Assembly (NCBI RefSeq): GCF_000685035.1
Contig: NZ_BAYB01000012.1
Coordinates: 1 to 64,000, forward strand
From: Paraburkholderia ferrariae NBRC 106233
GTDB taxonomy: Bacteria > Pseudomonadota > Gammaproteobacteria > Burkholderiales > Burkholderiaceae
Length of the DNA: 64,000 nucleotides
Direction: 5' to 3'
Positions 1-8,635 of this stretch are shown here, one piece after another. The notes under the pieces were generated by a model. It was not told the DNA's origin. It did not search any database and saw nothing but the letters and a program-made list of their open reading frames with translations. The position numbers and the translations under genes are program-made. Position 1 is the first letter of the stretch; the number at the start of each line of letters is the position of its first letter.

Positions 1-8
1 CGATTCCT

Positions 9-821
9 TTGAAACTCTCCACGTCGGTGGTCGCGTTCCGGCCCGATCAGGCATTGCTGGCTTCTACGCTGTCCGGCCTCGCCACAGCGGGCGCCGCGCT
101 GAAGCGGGCCGGCCAGGAAGAGGCAGTCCATCTCTACCTGATCGATAACGGTGGCACGCCGGACATGGGTGTAAGCCTCGATGCGCTAGCGCACGCCGGG
201 ATTGGCCACACATTGATCGCCGGGCACGGCAACGTCGGCTATGGTCGCGGCCACAATCTGGCCATTGCGCGGCCGCTCGGGCAATACCATCTGATTCTGA
301 ATCCTGACATCGATATGAATTCCGATGCGCTGGAGGCAGCAATCGACTTCATGGATGCGCACCCGGAGGTAGGCCTCCTTACGCCGGCCATATTCGACGA
401 TGCGGGCCAGATGCAGTACCTCTGCCGCGAGTACCCCACGCTCGTCGACCTTCTGGTCCGAGGCTTCTTGCCGGCATCGATGCGTCGCCCGTTTGCGCGC
501 CGGCTCGCGCGCTATGAGATGCGTGCTCACATCAACCCGAGCGATACGTTCTGGGATCCGCCTATCGTGAGCGGATGTTTCATGCTGTTCCGCTCGGAAG
601 TCCTGAAAAAGCTCGACGGATTCGATCCCCGCTATTTCCTGTACTTCGAGGACTATGATTTGAGCCTGCGGGCCCACGACCTGACGCGTGTTGCCTATGT
701 GCCGGCGGTGCGCGTGCGGCACCACGGGGGCGGCGCTTCGCGCAAGGGTACGGCACACATTCGCATGTTTGCCCAGTCGGCCTTCAAATTCTTCAATCGG
801 TTCGGGTGGAAGTGGGTTTGA
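9..821 (+). CDS. GT2 family glycosyltransferase (rhamnosyltransferase-like)
   Basis: A roughly 270-residue GT-A fold glycosyltransferase that would add a sugar to a lipid-linked surface glycan at the inner membrane face. The nucleotide-sugar metal motif is seen as NPDID near residue 97, and the later FLYFEDYDLSLR stretch near 215 is typical of WbbL-type rhamnosyltransferases. No membrane segment is evident. The frame is open to the window edge; the TTG at position 9 is the first usable start inside the window, so a few N-terminal residues may be missing. The next gene overlaps its stop, so the two are translationally coupled. The sugar specificity cannot be read from sequence. Confidence 0.8.
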   Translation: MKLSTSVVAFRPDQALLASTLSGLATAGAALKRAGQEEAVHLYLIDNGGTPDMGVSLDALAHAGIGHTLIAGHGNVGYGRGHNLAIARPLGQYHLILNPDIDMNSDALEAAIDFMDAHPEVGLLTPAIFDDAGQMQYLCREYPTLVDLLVRGFLPASMRRPFARRLARYEMRAHINPSDTFWDPPIVSGCFMLFRSEVLKKLDGFDPRYFLYFEDYDLSLRAHDLTRVAYVPAVRVRHHGGGASRKGTAHIRMFAQSAFKFFNRFGWKWV

Positions 822-1792
822 GCAGCATTCTGGTCACCGGTGCGAACGGCTTCGTCGGGCACGCGCTTTGCGGCGCGCTGGCGAGTCATGGCCACGATGT
901 GACGGCACTCGTACGCCGTCCAGGCGCGTTCACCGGCGCCACGCGCCAATGGAGCCACGGAGAAGCGGACTTTTTGGGGCTGGCCGAGGCCTGGCCGCGC
1001 GATTTTGCACCCGACTGCGTCGTGCATCTCGCTGCGCGCGTACATGTCATGAACGACACGGTGGCGGATCCGCTTGCCGCCTTTCGTGCGACCAACGTCG
1101 AAGGTACGTTGCGGGTGGCGCGGGCCGCGCATGAACGCGGCGTGCGGCGTCTGGTGTTCGTCAGCAGCGTGAAGGCGGCGGCGGAGTGGGACGGCGGCGT
1201 GCCGCTCGCCGAATCCATGCCGGTTTCGCCCGCCGGCGCGTATGGCTGCTCGAAACTGCAGGCCGAGGAGGCGCTCTGGCAATATGGCGCACAGAGCGGT
1301 CTCGAAATCGTGATCGTGCGGCCGCCGCTGGTTTATGGGCCGGGTGTCGGCGCGAACTTTCTTCAGATGATGAATGCGCTGTGGCGTCGTTTGCCGCTGC
1401 CGCTTGGGGCAGTCGAAGCGCGCCGCAGCATCGTTTATGTGGAAAACCTCGCGGATGCGCTCATGCATTGCGCCATTGACCCGCGCGCTGCCAATTTGTG
1501 CTTCTACGTGCGAGACGATCAAGATCCGTCGGTGGCCGGCCTGTTGCGTGCATTGGGGAGCCATCTGGGCCGCCCGGCGCGGCTCGTGCCGATGCCCGTC
1601 TCTCTGTTGCGCGCGGCAGGCATGCTGACGGGGCGCGTGGCCCAGATCGACCGGCTGACCCAGAGCCTGAGGGTCGACGATTCGTTGATCCGCACGACGC
1701 TGGGATGGACCACCCCCTATACGGTGGACGAAGGACTGGCCGCGACCGCGCGCTGGTTTCGCTTCACTCGTGGAATGAACGGAGAGCGCTAA
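818..1792 (+). CDS. NAD-dependent epimerase/dehydratase (extended SDR)
   Basis: Extended short-chain dehydrogenase/reductase acting on nucleotide sugars. The Rossmann motif GANGFVGH is at the N-terminus and the catalytic pair appears as YGCSK near residue 145. Length (about 324 residues) fits the family. I place the start at the TTG of the TTGA overlapping the preceding stop; GTG codons at 806 and 812 in the same frame are alternatives adding two to four residues. Genes of this type next to a WecA/WbpL-like transferase often make the sugar nucleotide that the transferase loads first (WbpV/WbpK-like), so this is probably the 4-epimerase or 4-reductase for that sugar. The exact reaction is inferred. 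Confidence 0.8.
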   Translation: MSSILVTGANGFVGHALCGALASHGHDVTALVRRPGAFTGATRQWSHGEADFLGLAEAWPRDFAPDCVVHLAARVHVMNDTVADPLAAFRATNVEGTLRVARAAHERGVRRLVFVSSVKAAAEWDGGVPLAESMPVSPAGAYGCSKLQAEEALWQYGAQSGLEIVIVRPPLVYGPGVGANFLQMMNALWRRLPLPLGAVEARRSIVYVENLADALMHCAIDPRAANLCFYVRDDQDPSVAGLLRALGSHLGRPARLVPMPVSLLRAAGMLTGRVAQIDRLTQSLRVDDSLIRTTLGWTTPYTVDEGLAATARWFRFTRGMNGER

Positions 1793-1797
1793 AGCCG

Positions 1798-2826
1798 ATG
1801 TTGCAGGCACCCATGTCGATATCCTTGTGCGCCCTGGCGACCGCATTGATTTGCGCCGCGTTGTGCGCGGCGCTGCTGGGCATACTGCTCAAAACAGGCC
1901 TCGCGTGGCGTCTCGCTACCGATGTCCCGAACGAGCGTTCGCTTCACGCGCGCCCTACGCCGCGAGTGGGCGGTTGGGGGGTGATACCGGTAGCCGTGCT
2001 TGCGATTCTGCTTGTGGCCCCTTCGCTCTGGCTCATTGCCCTCGGCGCCGCTTGGCTTGCGTCGGTTTCGCAGATCGACGACCGCCGTGGTTTGCCGGCG
2101 CGTGTGCGTTTTGCTGCACACTTCATTGCTGTGCTGGTCCTCGTTATCGCGTATCCGGCACCGGTTCCCTGGTGGGCTTTGGCGGTTTTGGCGTTTTTGA
2201 TGCTCTGGCTCATCAATCTCTACAATTTCATGGACGGATCAGACGGTCTGGCGGGGGGCATGGCGCTGGTCGGCTTCGGCGCGTACACTGGTGCGGCGCT
2301 TTTTGGACCGGCACAGATGCACGAATTGGGTTGGGCATCTGCCGCAGTTGCGGGGGCTGCGGGAGGATTTTTGCTATTTAATTTTCATCCGGCGAAGATT
2401 TTTCTTGGCGACGCCGGGTCGATTCCAAGCGGCTTTCTGGCGGGGGCCCTGGGCTATTGGGGCTGGCGCGGCGGGGCCTGGCCGATCTGGTTTCCTGCGC
2501 TTGTGTTCTCCCCTTTTATTGGCGATGCTTCAGTGACGTTGATCCGGCGGCTGCTGCGCGGCGAAAAATTTTGGCAAGCCCACCGTGAACACTACTATCA
2601 ACGTATGGTTCGTCTCGGGACCGGTCATGCAGCAACGGCACTGACGTGGTATCTGGTCATGTTGGCCGGCGCAATACTTGCTCTTTGGGCCTTGGCATTG
2701 TCCACGGCGCTGCAGTGGGGGATCGTTGCAGCCTGGGCTGTTGCCCTGATTCTGATGGGGGCGGCAATTGACGTGCGCTGGCGACGTGTTGAGTCGCTCA
2801 CCAGACAACCTGAGGTCAAACGCTGA
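1798..2826 (+). CDS. Undecaprenyl-phosphate glycosyl-1-phosphate transferase (WecA/WbpL/MraY family)
   Basis: Polytopic inner-membrane enzyme, 342 residues, about ten hydrophobic segments, expected to start repeat-unit synthesis by moving a HexNAc-1-phosphate from UDP to undecaprenyl phosphate. Family hallmarks are visible: SQIDDRRG near residues 91-98 (Mg-binding Asp pair), the NLYNFMDGSDG loop at 140-150, and FLGDAGS near 202. It starts 5 bases after the epimerase stop and its stop overlaps the next start (TGATG), so the three genes form one operon. Donor sugar (often QuiNAc, FucNAc or GlcNAc for WbpL relatives) is not determined. Confidence 0.88.
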   Translation: MLQAPMSISLCALATALICAALCAALLGILLKTGLAWRLATDVPNERSLHARPTPRVGGWGVIPVAVLAILLVAPSLWLIALGAAWLASVSQIDDRRGLPARVRFAAHFIAVLVLVIAYPAPVPWWALAVLAFLMLWLINLYNFMDGSDGLAGGMALVGFGAYTGAALFGPAQMHELGWASAAVAGAAGGFLLFNFHPAKIFLGDAGSIPSGFLAGALGYWGWRGGAWPIWFPALVFSPFIGDASVTLIRRLLRGEKFWQAHREHYYQRMVRLGTGHAATALTWYLVMLAGAILALWALALSTALQWGIVAAWAVALILMGAAIDVRWRRVESLTRQPEVKR

Positions 2827-4709
2827 TGCTCCGCAATAAAGCCTCCTGGCTCTCGTTCAGCGCTTTTCTCTTCGATATCGGCGGAGTGGCCGCGGCGTGG
2901 CTGACCGCGTATCTCCTGCGATTCAACGCGTCCGTCCCAACGGAATTCTGGAGGGGAGCGGTTAGCAGTCTGATCTGGGTGTTGCCGATCTATGCGGTCA
3001 TGTTCCGTATTTTTGGGCTATATCGCGGCATGTGGGTGTTCGCGAGCCTCCCGGACCTTTTGCGCATCTCGAAGGCAATCATCTCGTCTGCGCTGATCGT
3101 CATGGTTGGCTCGGTCATGGTGCAGCCCTCGCCGATCATTCCGCGCTCCGTACTGATCGTCTCGCCGCTTCTGCTGTTTTTTGTCATGGGCGGTGCGCGT
3201 GCCCTCTATCGCGCGACCAAAGAGTTTTATCTGTACGGCGGCCTCGTTGCGCAAGGCAAACCCGTGATCGTTGTCGGCGCAGGCGGAGCCGGCGCAAGCC
3301 TTGCACGGGAATTGTCGCGTTCTGCGGAGTGGCGCCTCGTAGGCCTTCTGGACGACGATCCAGCCAAGAAAGGCCGGGAGATCCACGGCTACAAGGTACT
3401 GGGGCCGATCAGCGAGATCGCGCACTGGGCCGAAGCGCTGCGCTGCGAATTCGCCATTATCGCGATGCCTTCCGCATCGGCGGAGGTCCAGCGCCATGTC
3501 GCGACCCAATGTGTGCGCGCAGGCGTGAAGGCGTTCATGCTGCCTGCTTTGACTGAGCTCATGCCGGGACAGGGCTTTCTCTCCCAGGTCCGCAATATCG
3601 ATCTCGAAGACTTGCTGGGCCGCGACGCGGTCAACATCGACACGCCGCACGTCGAGGCGCTTCTAAGTGGCCGCGTGGTCATGGTGACAGGGGCGGGAGG
3701 ATCTATTGGCTCGGAGTTATGCCGTCAGATATTGCGTTTCGAGCCGGTACAGCTCGTTGCGCTCGATTTATCCGAATATTCGATGTACCGGCTCACGGAG
3801 GAAATCCGGGAGCGGTTCCCAGAGCTCTCCATGGTGCCGATCATTGGCGATGCCAAGGACGCACTTCTGCTTGACCAGGTGATGGCGCGCTACTCGCCTC
3901 ACATCGTGTTCCATGCTGCGGCCTACAAGCACGTGCCGCTCATGGAAGAGCTCAATGCATGGCAGGCGATTCGCAACAACGTACTGGGTACATACCGGGT
4001 TGCACGGGTGGCGATCAAGCACCAGGTCCGGCATTTCGTGCTGATTTCGACGGACAAGGCTGTCAATCCGACGAACGTGATGGGCGCAAGCAAACGTCTT
4101 GCCGAAATGGTTTGCCAGGCACTTCAGCAGACCAGTGGGCGTACGCAGTTCGAAACGGTGCGGTTCGGCAATGTGCTCGGCAGCGCGGGTAGCGTGATCC
4201 CGAAGTTTCAGCAACAGATCGCGAAAGGCGGCCCGGTTACGGTTACGCACCCGGAGATCACGCGTTTCTTCATGACGATTCCAGAGGCTTCGCAGCTCGT
4301 GCTGCAGGCGTCGAGCATGGGGCGCGGCGGCGAGATCTTTATTCTTGACATGGGCAAGCCGGTCAAGATCGTCGATCTGGCCCGCGACCTGATCCGCCTG
4401 TATGGATTTACGGATGAGCAGATCCGCATTGCCTATACGGGACTGCGGCCCGGCGAGAAATTGTATGAAGAACTGCTTGCCGATGACGAGGCCACGATGC
4501 GCACACCGCATCCGAAGCTGCGTATCGCGCGAGCGAGGGAAGTGCCCGAGAATTTGCTGGACGAACTGTTGCCGTGGCTCATGCAGCACAGGGTGCCGGG
4601 AGACGACGAAGTGCGTCGGGATTTGCGCCGTTGGGTGCCTGAATATCAGCCACCGAGTGCGCCGAAGCTGCAAAGTGTCGGCGCAGCATCGGTGCGGGCC
4701 GCGAGCTAA
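2826..4709 (+). CDS. Polysaccharide biosynthesis nucleotide-sugar dehydratase (WbpM/CapD-like)
   Basis: 627-residue membrane-anchored UDP-sugar 4,6-dehydratase of the WbpM/FlaA1 group. Four N-terminal membrane helices (roughly residues 5-115) precede a CoA-binding-like Rossmann domain (VVGAGGAGAS near 150) and a second extended SDR domain (VTGAGGSIGSELC near 290, STDKAVNPTNVMGASKR near 410). The family converts UDP-GlcNAc to a 4-keto-6-deoxy intermediate used for QuiNAc or FucNAc. In this context it probably feeds the upstream epimerase and transferase. Start overlaps the upstream stop. The product ends in a short variable tail. Enzyme class is secure; the final sugar is inferred. Confidence 0.9.
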   Translation: MLRNKASWLSFSAFLFDIGGVAAAWLTAYLLRFNASVPTEFWRGAVSSLIWVLPIYAVMFRIFGLYRGMWVFASLPDLLRISKAIISSALIVMVGSVMVQPSPIIPRSVLIVSPLLLFFVMGGARALYRATKEFYLYGGLVAQGKPVIVVGAGGAGASLARELSRSAEWRLVGLLDDDPAKKGREIHGYKVLGPISEIAHWAEALRCEFAIIAMPSASAEVQRHVATQCVRAGVKAFMLPALTELMPGQGFLSQVRNIDLEDLLGRDAVNIDTPHVEALLSGRVVMVTGAGGSIGSELCRQILRFEPVQLVALDLSEYSMYRLTEEIRERFPELSMVPIIGDAKDALLLDQVMARYSPHIVFHAAAYKHVPLMEELNAWQAIRNNVLGTYRVARVAIKHQVRHFVLISTDKAVNPTNVMGASKRLAEMVCQALQQTSGRTQFETVRFGNVLGSAGSVIPKFQQQIAKGGPVTVTHPEITRFFMTIPEASQLVLQASSMGRGGEIFILDMGKPVKIVDLARDLIRLYGFTDEQIRIAYTGLRPGEKLYEELLADDEATMRTPHPKLRIARAREVPENLLDELLPWLMQHRVPGDDEVRRDLRRWVPEYQPPSAPKLQSVGAASVRAAS

Positions 4710-4763
4710 AGGCGGGAGCGAAGCGGCAAGACGGTGTCTTGCCGTTGCGACCGGGGAGGGCGA

Positions 4764-5369
4764 TCAGTATTGGTGGGTGTCGTACTGCGGCTGTGGCGCG
4801 GGGGCGAGGCGCTGGCCGAGTTCCGTGTCAATACGGCCTGCACGAAAGAGGTGTTCCACGATCTGATCCACACACTGGCGCACGCTTGCGCCTTGCGTGA
4901 GCACGGTGACGTCCGGATTTACCGGCCGGTAATAGGGGGCGCCGAGTCCTGTGAATTCTTTAATTTCCCCCTGCCGCGCCCGCTTGTACAAACCCTTGGG
5001 ATCGCGCGACTCGCAGACTTCAAGCGGGGTATCGACAAAGACCTCGACGAACGAGGCGCTACCAACAATCTTCCTCGCATTTTCACGGTGCTCGGCATTC
5101 GGCGAAATCGTAGCCGTAACGGCCACAAACCCCTCCTCACAAAACAACGCCGCCACATGAGCCACGCGCCGGAGGTTCTCCGTGCGCTCTTCGTCGCTGA
5201 AACCCAGATCCGAGTTGAGTCCGGTCCGCAGGACGTCGCCGTCGAGCAGCGTTGTCCGCGCGCCGAGCATGCGCATCTGGGTGACGAAAGCATGGGCGAT
5301 CGTTGACTTGCCGGCACCCGACATGCCGGTCAGCCACACCACGACTCCCTTGGGGGTTGTTGTATTCAC
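4764..5369 (-). CDS. cysC: Adenylylsulfate (APS) kinase
   Basis: Phosphorylates adenosine 5'-phosphosulfate (APS) to PAPS. The P-loop GMSGAGKST is near residue 15, followed by LDGDVLRTGL, the RRVAHVAALF segment and DPKGLYKRAR, all standard for CysC. I choose the GTG at 5369 (protein of about 201 residues) because GGAG lies about ten bases upstream; a TTG at 5402 would add 11 residues without a clear ribosome site. It lies among polysaccharide genes, not in the cys operon at 58-64 kb. The upstream gap (5370-5524) is AT-rich, with two TACAAT boxes and a repeated CTATGTAA (5422-5429, 5433-5440), so it may have its own promoter. A role in sulfating a surface glycan is an inference. Confidence 0.92.
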   Translation of the reverse strand: MNTTTPKGVVVWLTGMSGAGKSTIAHAFVTQMRMLGARTTLLDGDVLRTGLNSDLGFSDEERTENLRRVAHVAALFCEEGFVAVTATISPNAEHRENARKIVGSASFVEVFVDTPLEVCESRDPKGLYKRARQGEIKEFTGLGAPYYRPVNPDVTVLTQGASVRQCVDQIVEHLFRAGRIDTELGQRLAPAPQPQYDTHQY

Positions 5370-5524
5370 TGCGCCCGCTCCAATTCGACGGTTATTGTAC
5401 AAATTGTAGCGTTTTTTTAATCTATGTAACGGCTATGTAATGAACTGCAACAATAGATGCCAGCGTGTAAAGCCGGTTGGCTGGTGTCGGGCGCAACTTT
5501 CCGGCTGAGGGCCGCCGCGGTCTC

Positions 5525-6556
5525 TTATGCGAACCCGCGCGGATTCTTCTCCTGCCAGCGCCAGTGGTCCTCGCACATGCGCTCGATGCCGAACTGGGCC
5601 TTCCATCCCAGCAATTGCCCGGCTGCCGCGGGGTTGGCGTAGCACTCGGCCACGTCGCCGGGCCGGCGATCCACGATTTCGTAAGGAATCGGGCGGCCGC
5701 TGGCCGCTTCGAATGCCTTCACGACCTCGAGCACGCTGTACCCTCGCCCCGTTCCAAGGTTCACGACAAAGCCGGCGTCGCGCGCGGCGAGTGTGTCGAG
5801 CGCGGACAGGTGCCCTCGTGCCAGGTCGACAACGTGGATGTAGTCGCGCACGCCCGTCCCGTCCGGAGTGGGGTAATCGCTGCCGAACACGCGCAGTTTT
5901 TCGAGCTTGCCCACCGCCACCTGGGCCACGTAGGGCATGAGGTTGTTCGGAATGCCCGCCGGGTCCTCGCCGATCAGCCCGCTCTCGTGTGCGCCGACCG
6001 GATTGAAATAGCGCAGCACCGCGATGCGCCAGGACGGATCGGAAATGACGAGGTCGCGCAGGATCTGCTCGGCGATGAGCTTGGACTGCCCGTAGGGATT
6101 CGTCGCAAAGAGCGGGAAGGTTTCGTCGATGGGCGAGCTCTCGGGCACGCCGTACACCGTGGCGGACGAACTGAAGACGAACTGCTTCACGCCGTGCCGG
6201 CGCATCACATTGAGCACGGCCAGCAGGCTGTCCAGATTGTTGCGGTAGTACTCGATCGGCTTGGCGACCGATTCCCCCACGGCCTTGAGCGCCGCGAAGT
6301 GGATCACGCCCGTGACGGCATGCTTTTCGAAGATACGGGTGAGGGCTGCTTCGTCACAGGCATCGGCTTCGTAGAACGTGACCGGTTTGCCGGTAATCTG
6401 CGTGACGCGAGCGAGCGATTCGCGGCGGCTGTTGACGAGATTGTCCACGACGATTACGTCGTACTCGCCGTTGAGCAATTCGACACAGGTATGCGAGCCG
6501 ATATAGCCGGCGCCACCCGTGACGAGAATGGTGCCTTTGGAATGTGTGGTTGCCAT
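5525..6556 (-). CDS. galE: UDP-glucose 4-epimerase
   Basis: 343-residue extended SDR that interconverts UDP-glucose and UDP-galactose (sometimes the N-acetyl forms) in the cytoplasm. NAD-binding GGAGYIGSH is at residues 14-22, the catalytic segment SSSATVYG at 129-136, and the Tyr/Lys pair in YGQSK at 155-159. Length equals the usual GalE length. It lies 35 bases downstream of the GT4 gene on the same strand, so it is likely co-transcribed, supplying UDP-Gal for surface glycan assembly. Confidence 0.94.
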   Translation of the reverse strand: MATTHSKGTILVTGGAGYIGSHTCVELLNGEYDVIVVDNLVNSRRESLARVTQITGKPVTFYEADACDEAALTRIFEKHAVTGVIHFAALKAVGESVAKPIEYYRNNLDSLLAVLNVMRRHGVKQFVFSSSATVYGVPESSPIDETFPLFATNPYGQSKLIAEQILRDLVISDPSWRIAVLRYFNPVGAHESGLIGEDPAGIPNNLMPYVAQVAVGKLEKLRVFGSDYPTPDGTGVRDYIHVVDLARGHLSALDTLAARDAGFVVNLGTGRGYSVLEVVKAFEAASGRPIPYEIVDRRPGDVAECYANPAAAGQLLGWKAQFGIERMCEDHWRWQEKNPRGFA

Positions 6557-6591
6557 GCTGTATCCCGTATTTCGAATGAGGTGTAGTGTGC

Positions 6592-7752
6592 CTAAAACGT
6601 TACGCCAGTGAGATGGCGGACGAGTTCACGGTAGCGTTGTATCACAGCGCGTTCGTCGAATTCTTTTTCGATTTTTTTTCTGCCGGCCCCGGCCATTTTC
6701 TTGCGTTCGGCCGGTGCGAGCTCCAGCATGTCTGTGAGCCGTTCAGTCAGCGATGCGGCGCTGCGCGCGTCGCAAAGCAGGCCGTTTACGCCATTTTCGA
6801 CGACTTCCCGGCAGCCGGGTACGTCCGTCGCCACGATGGGACGCCCCATGGCGCTGGCCTCCATCAGCGTTCGCGGTACGCCTTCCCGGTAGGAGGGCAG
6901 CACGACGCAATCGGCGGCCTCGATGAAGGGCCGCACGTCGGCCGTTTCGCCGAGGTATTCGACGATGCCCTCGCGCTCCCACGCGGCCACGTCCCCGCGC
7001 GAGATCGCGCTCGGGTTGTCCACGCCCACCGGCCCCAGCAACTGGAAGCGCGCACGCGGGTAGCGGGCTTTCAGGGCCCGCGCAGCCTCGACGTACTCGC
7101 CAACGCCCTTGTCCCACAGCAGCCGGCCGATCAGCACGAAAGAAAACGTGTCGCGTTCGGGCAGCGGGGTGAAGGCGAACTGTTCGAGATCCACGCCTTC
7201 GCCGTGCAGCAGCCGGGCCCGTTCCGGATGAGCCAGCAGATTCCCGCTCCTGAAGGCTGCTTCGTCGTCCTGGTTGAGAAACCACACTTCGCGCGGAAAG
7301 CGAAAGGCAAAGCGATAGAGCAGCTTGGCGACCTGCGCGGCCCGGCTCTTCTGGATGAACACGTAGCCAAGCCCTGTCGTAACGGCCAGCGAGGGCACCC
7401 GTGCGAGCCATGCCGCGATCGATCCATAGATATTGGGCTTGATCGTGTAATGAAAGACGACGTCCGGCTTGAGTGACCGATAGCGGTGGTAGAGCGCGCG
7501 CAGCGTACCGAGGTCGTGCAGGGGATTCGTGCCCTTCGAGGCCACGGGCAGGTCGATGCAGCGGCATCCCATCGCCTCCAGCGGTTCGAAGGTCCGATCA
7601 CGCGGCGCGATGACGGTGACCCGCGCTCCGGCTTGCGTGAGTGCGCGCAGCAACCCGTGACGATAAGTGTAGATCGCCCAGGCTGTGTTGCAGACGAGTG
7701 CGATGTGCAGGGCGGAGGCGGACCGGTTGGCGGGAGCGGCGTGCGAGTTCAC
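6592..7752 (-). CDS. GT4 family glycosyltransferase
   Basis: GT-B fold retaining glycosyltransferase. The N-terminal acceptor domain starts around HIALVCNTAW, and the C-terminal donor domain has VLIGRLLWDKGVGEYVEAA and the diagnostic E-x7-E in YREGVPRTLMEA. The frame stays open another 285 bases upstream (to an ATG at 8037), but those 95 extra residues are low-complexity, Arg/Pro/Ala-rich and unlike the family. I therefore place the start at the GTG at 7752, which gives 386 residues, although no strong ribosome site marks it. PglA/WbtD-like transferases acting on lipid-linked sugars have this architecture. Sugar specificity unknown. Confidence 0.83.
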   Translation of the reverse strand: MNSHAAPANRSASALHIALVCNTAWAIYTYRHGLLRALTQAGARVTVIAPRDRTFEPLEAMGCRCIDLPVASKGTNPLHDLGTLRALYHRYRSLKPDVVFHYTIKPNIYGSIAAWLARVPSLAVTTGLGYVFIQKSRAAQVAKLLYRFAFRFPREVWFLNQDDEAAFRSGNLLAHPERARLLHGEGVDLEQFAFTPLPERDTFSFVLIGRLLWDKGVGEYVEAARALKARYPRARFQLLGPVGVDNPSAISRGDVAAWEREGIVEYLGETADVRPFIEAADCVVLPSYREGVPRTLMEASAMGRPIVATDVPGCREVVENGVNGLLCDARSAASLTERLTDMLELAPAERKKMAGAGRKKIEKEFDERAVIQRYRELVRHLTGVTF

Positions 7753-8212
7753 AAAGACGGTGTCGGGTTGGTTCAGGGCGTGCGGGCAGGCTGCCGGGAT
7801 GGGCCGGAAAACCGGACGGATCTGCTGCGGCGCACATTTTAGCCGACGCTCATTTCTCTTACTCCGTGTTACGGCCGGTGCGTTACGTCGTTTGAAAGGT
7901 GCCACGTGACCTTTGGCCCCTGAGGCGCGTTTCAGACCCGCCTGGCGTGTCTTCCGTGCCGACGGTAAAACCGTGTCAAGGGCCGCACCGTGGTCCTTGG
8001 CACCGCTTCGCCCATGCGCCCCGCATCCCACTGGCACACTTCCCGCCTCCTAACCCCCGCACACGCAGCCGCGAACGTAAGAAGGCGGAAAAACGGGGGC
8101 CGAATTTTGAAGACCACGATTCTGGGCGCGGCGAAATCGCGTGCGCCATTTTTGACAGTACTGGGGGAAGGGAGCCTGCAAACGAGCAGCAACCGCCGTC
8201 TGGTGCGACTAG
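7753..8212. other. Stretch without a supported gene
   Basis: Between the GT4 start and the CsgG-like remnant. The - strand frame of the GT4 gene continues open here to 8037 but reads as low-complexity sequence. I see no RNA gene, repeat or terminator. The GT4-galE promoter probably lies here; no convincing -35/-10 pair was found. Confidence 0.4.
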
Positions 8213-8583
8213 CCGCTCGCGGAACGCTACAGCATCTCGATCCACGAGTGCCCCGGCGGGCGCTGGGGCAGTCTCGTCTGGGTAGAGTACGAGCACCGGC
8301 TCGTCGGCTATCAGAACCCGTTGCAGGTCGATGCCGGGCTCACCTATACCGAGCCGGCGCAGCTGCGCGTGCGCGAGGCCATCGAGGCGGCCGTGATGCA
8401 TCTGATCGTGCAGGGCATCAGCGCGGGCACGTGGCATCTCAAGGACGACAAGGACTGGACGGCACGGGCAAAGCCATTTCTGCTTCGCAGGCCGGCGCCA
8501 CCTGCCGGATCGATCTCGTGCTTCGCGAAGGCGGCGCGCCGCCTGGCGAGTACACCTATGATTGCAGTACGAACAAAAAGTAG
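8213..8583 (+). pseudogene. CsgG/HfaB-like fragment (decayed)
   Basis: Reading + strand frame from just after a TAG at 8210, a start-less stretch resembles the C-terminal part of CsgG, the outer-membrane curli secretion lipoprotein: HRLVGYQNPLQVDAGLTYTE, then EPAQLRVREAIEAAVMHLI and GISAGTWHLKDD. The spacing matches the NEPV..AIE..VIFLI..GI..GLW.L core of CsgG as I recall it. After about position 8465 the plausible reading shifts frame: a different frame gives RIDLVLREGGAPPGEYTYDC and stops at 8583. With no start, an upstream stop and a frame shift, this is probably a gene relic, possibly of two adjoining genes. No csgA/B/E/F-like gene is nearby. Confidence 0.5.
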
Positions 8584-8635
8584 CTGCGCCGTGCCGCGCC
8601 TTGCTGCCTGGCGCGTTAGCGGAGCAGCGCCTCGC

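Noticed and set aside
7753..8037. N-terminal extension of the GT4 glycosyltransferase reading frame
   Set aside because: The extra 95 codons are Arg/Pro/Ala-rich and low in complexity, and the family fold begins after 7752. GC-rich DNA often stays open by chance.
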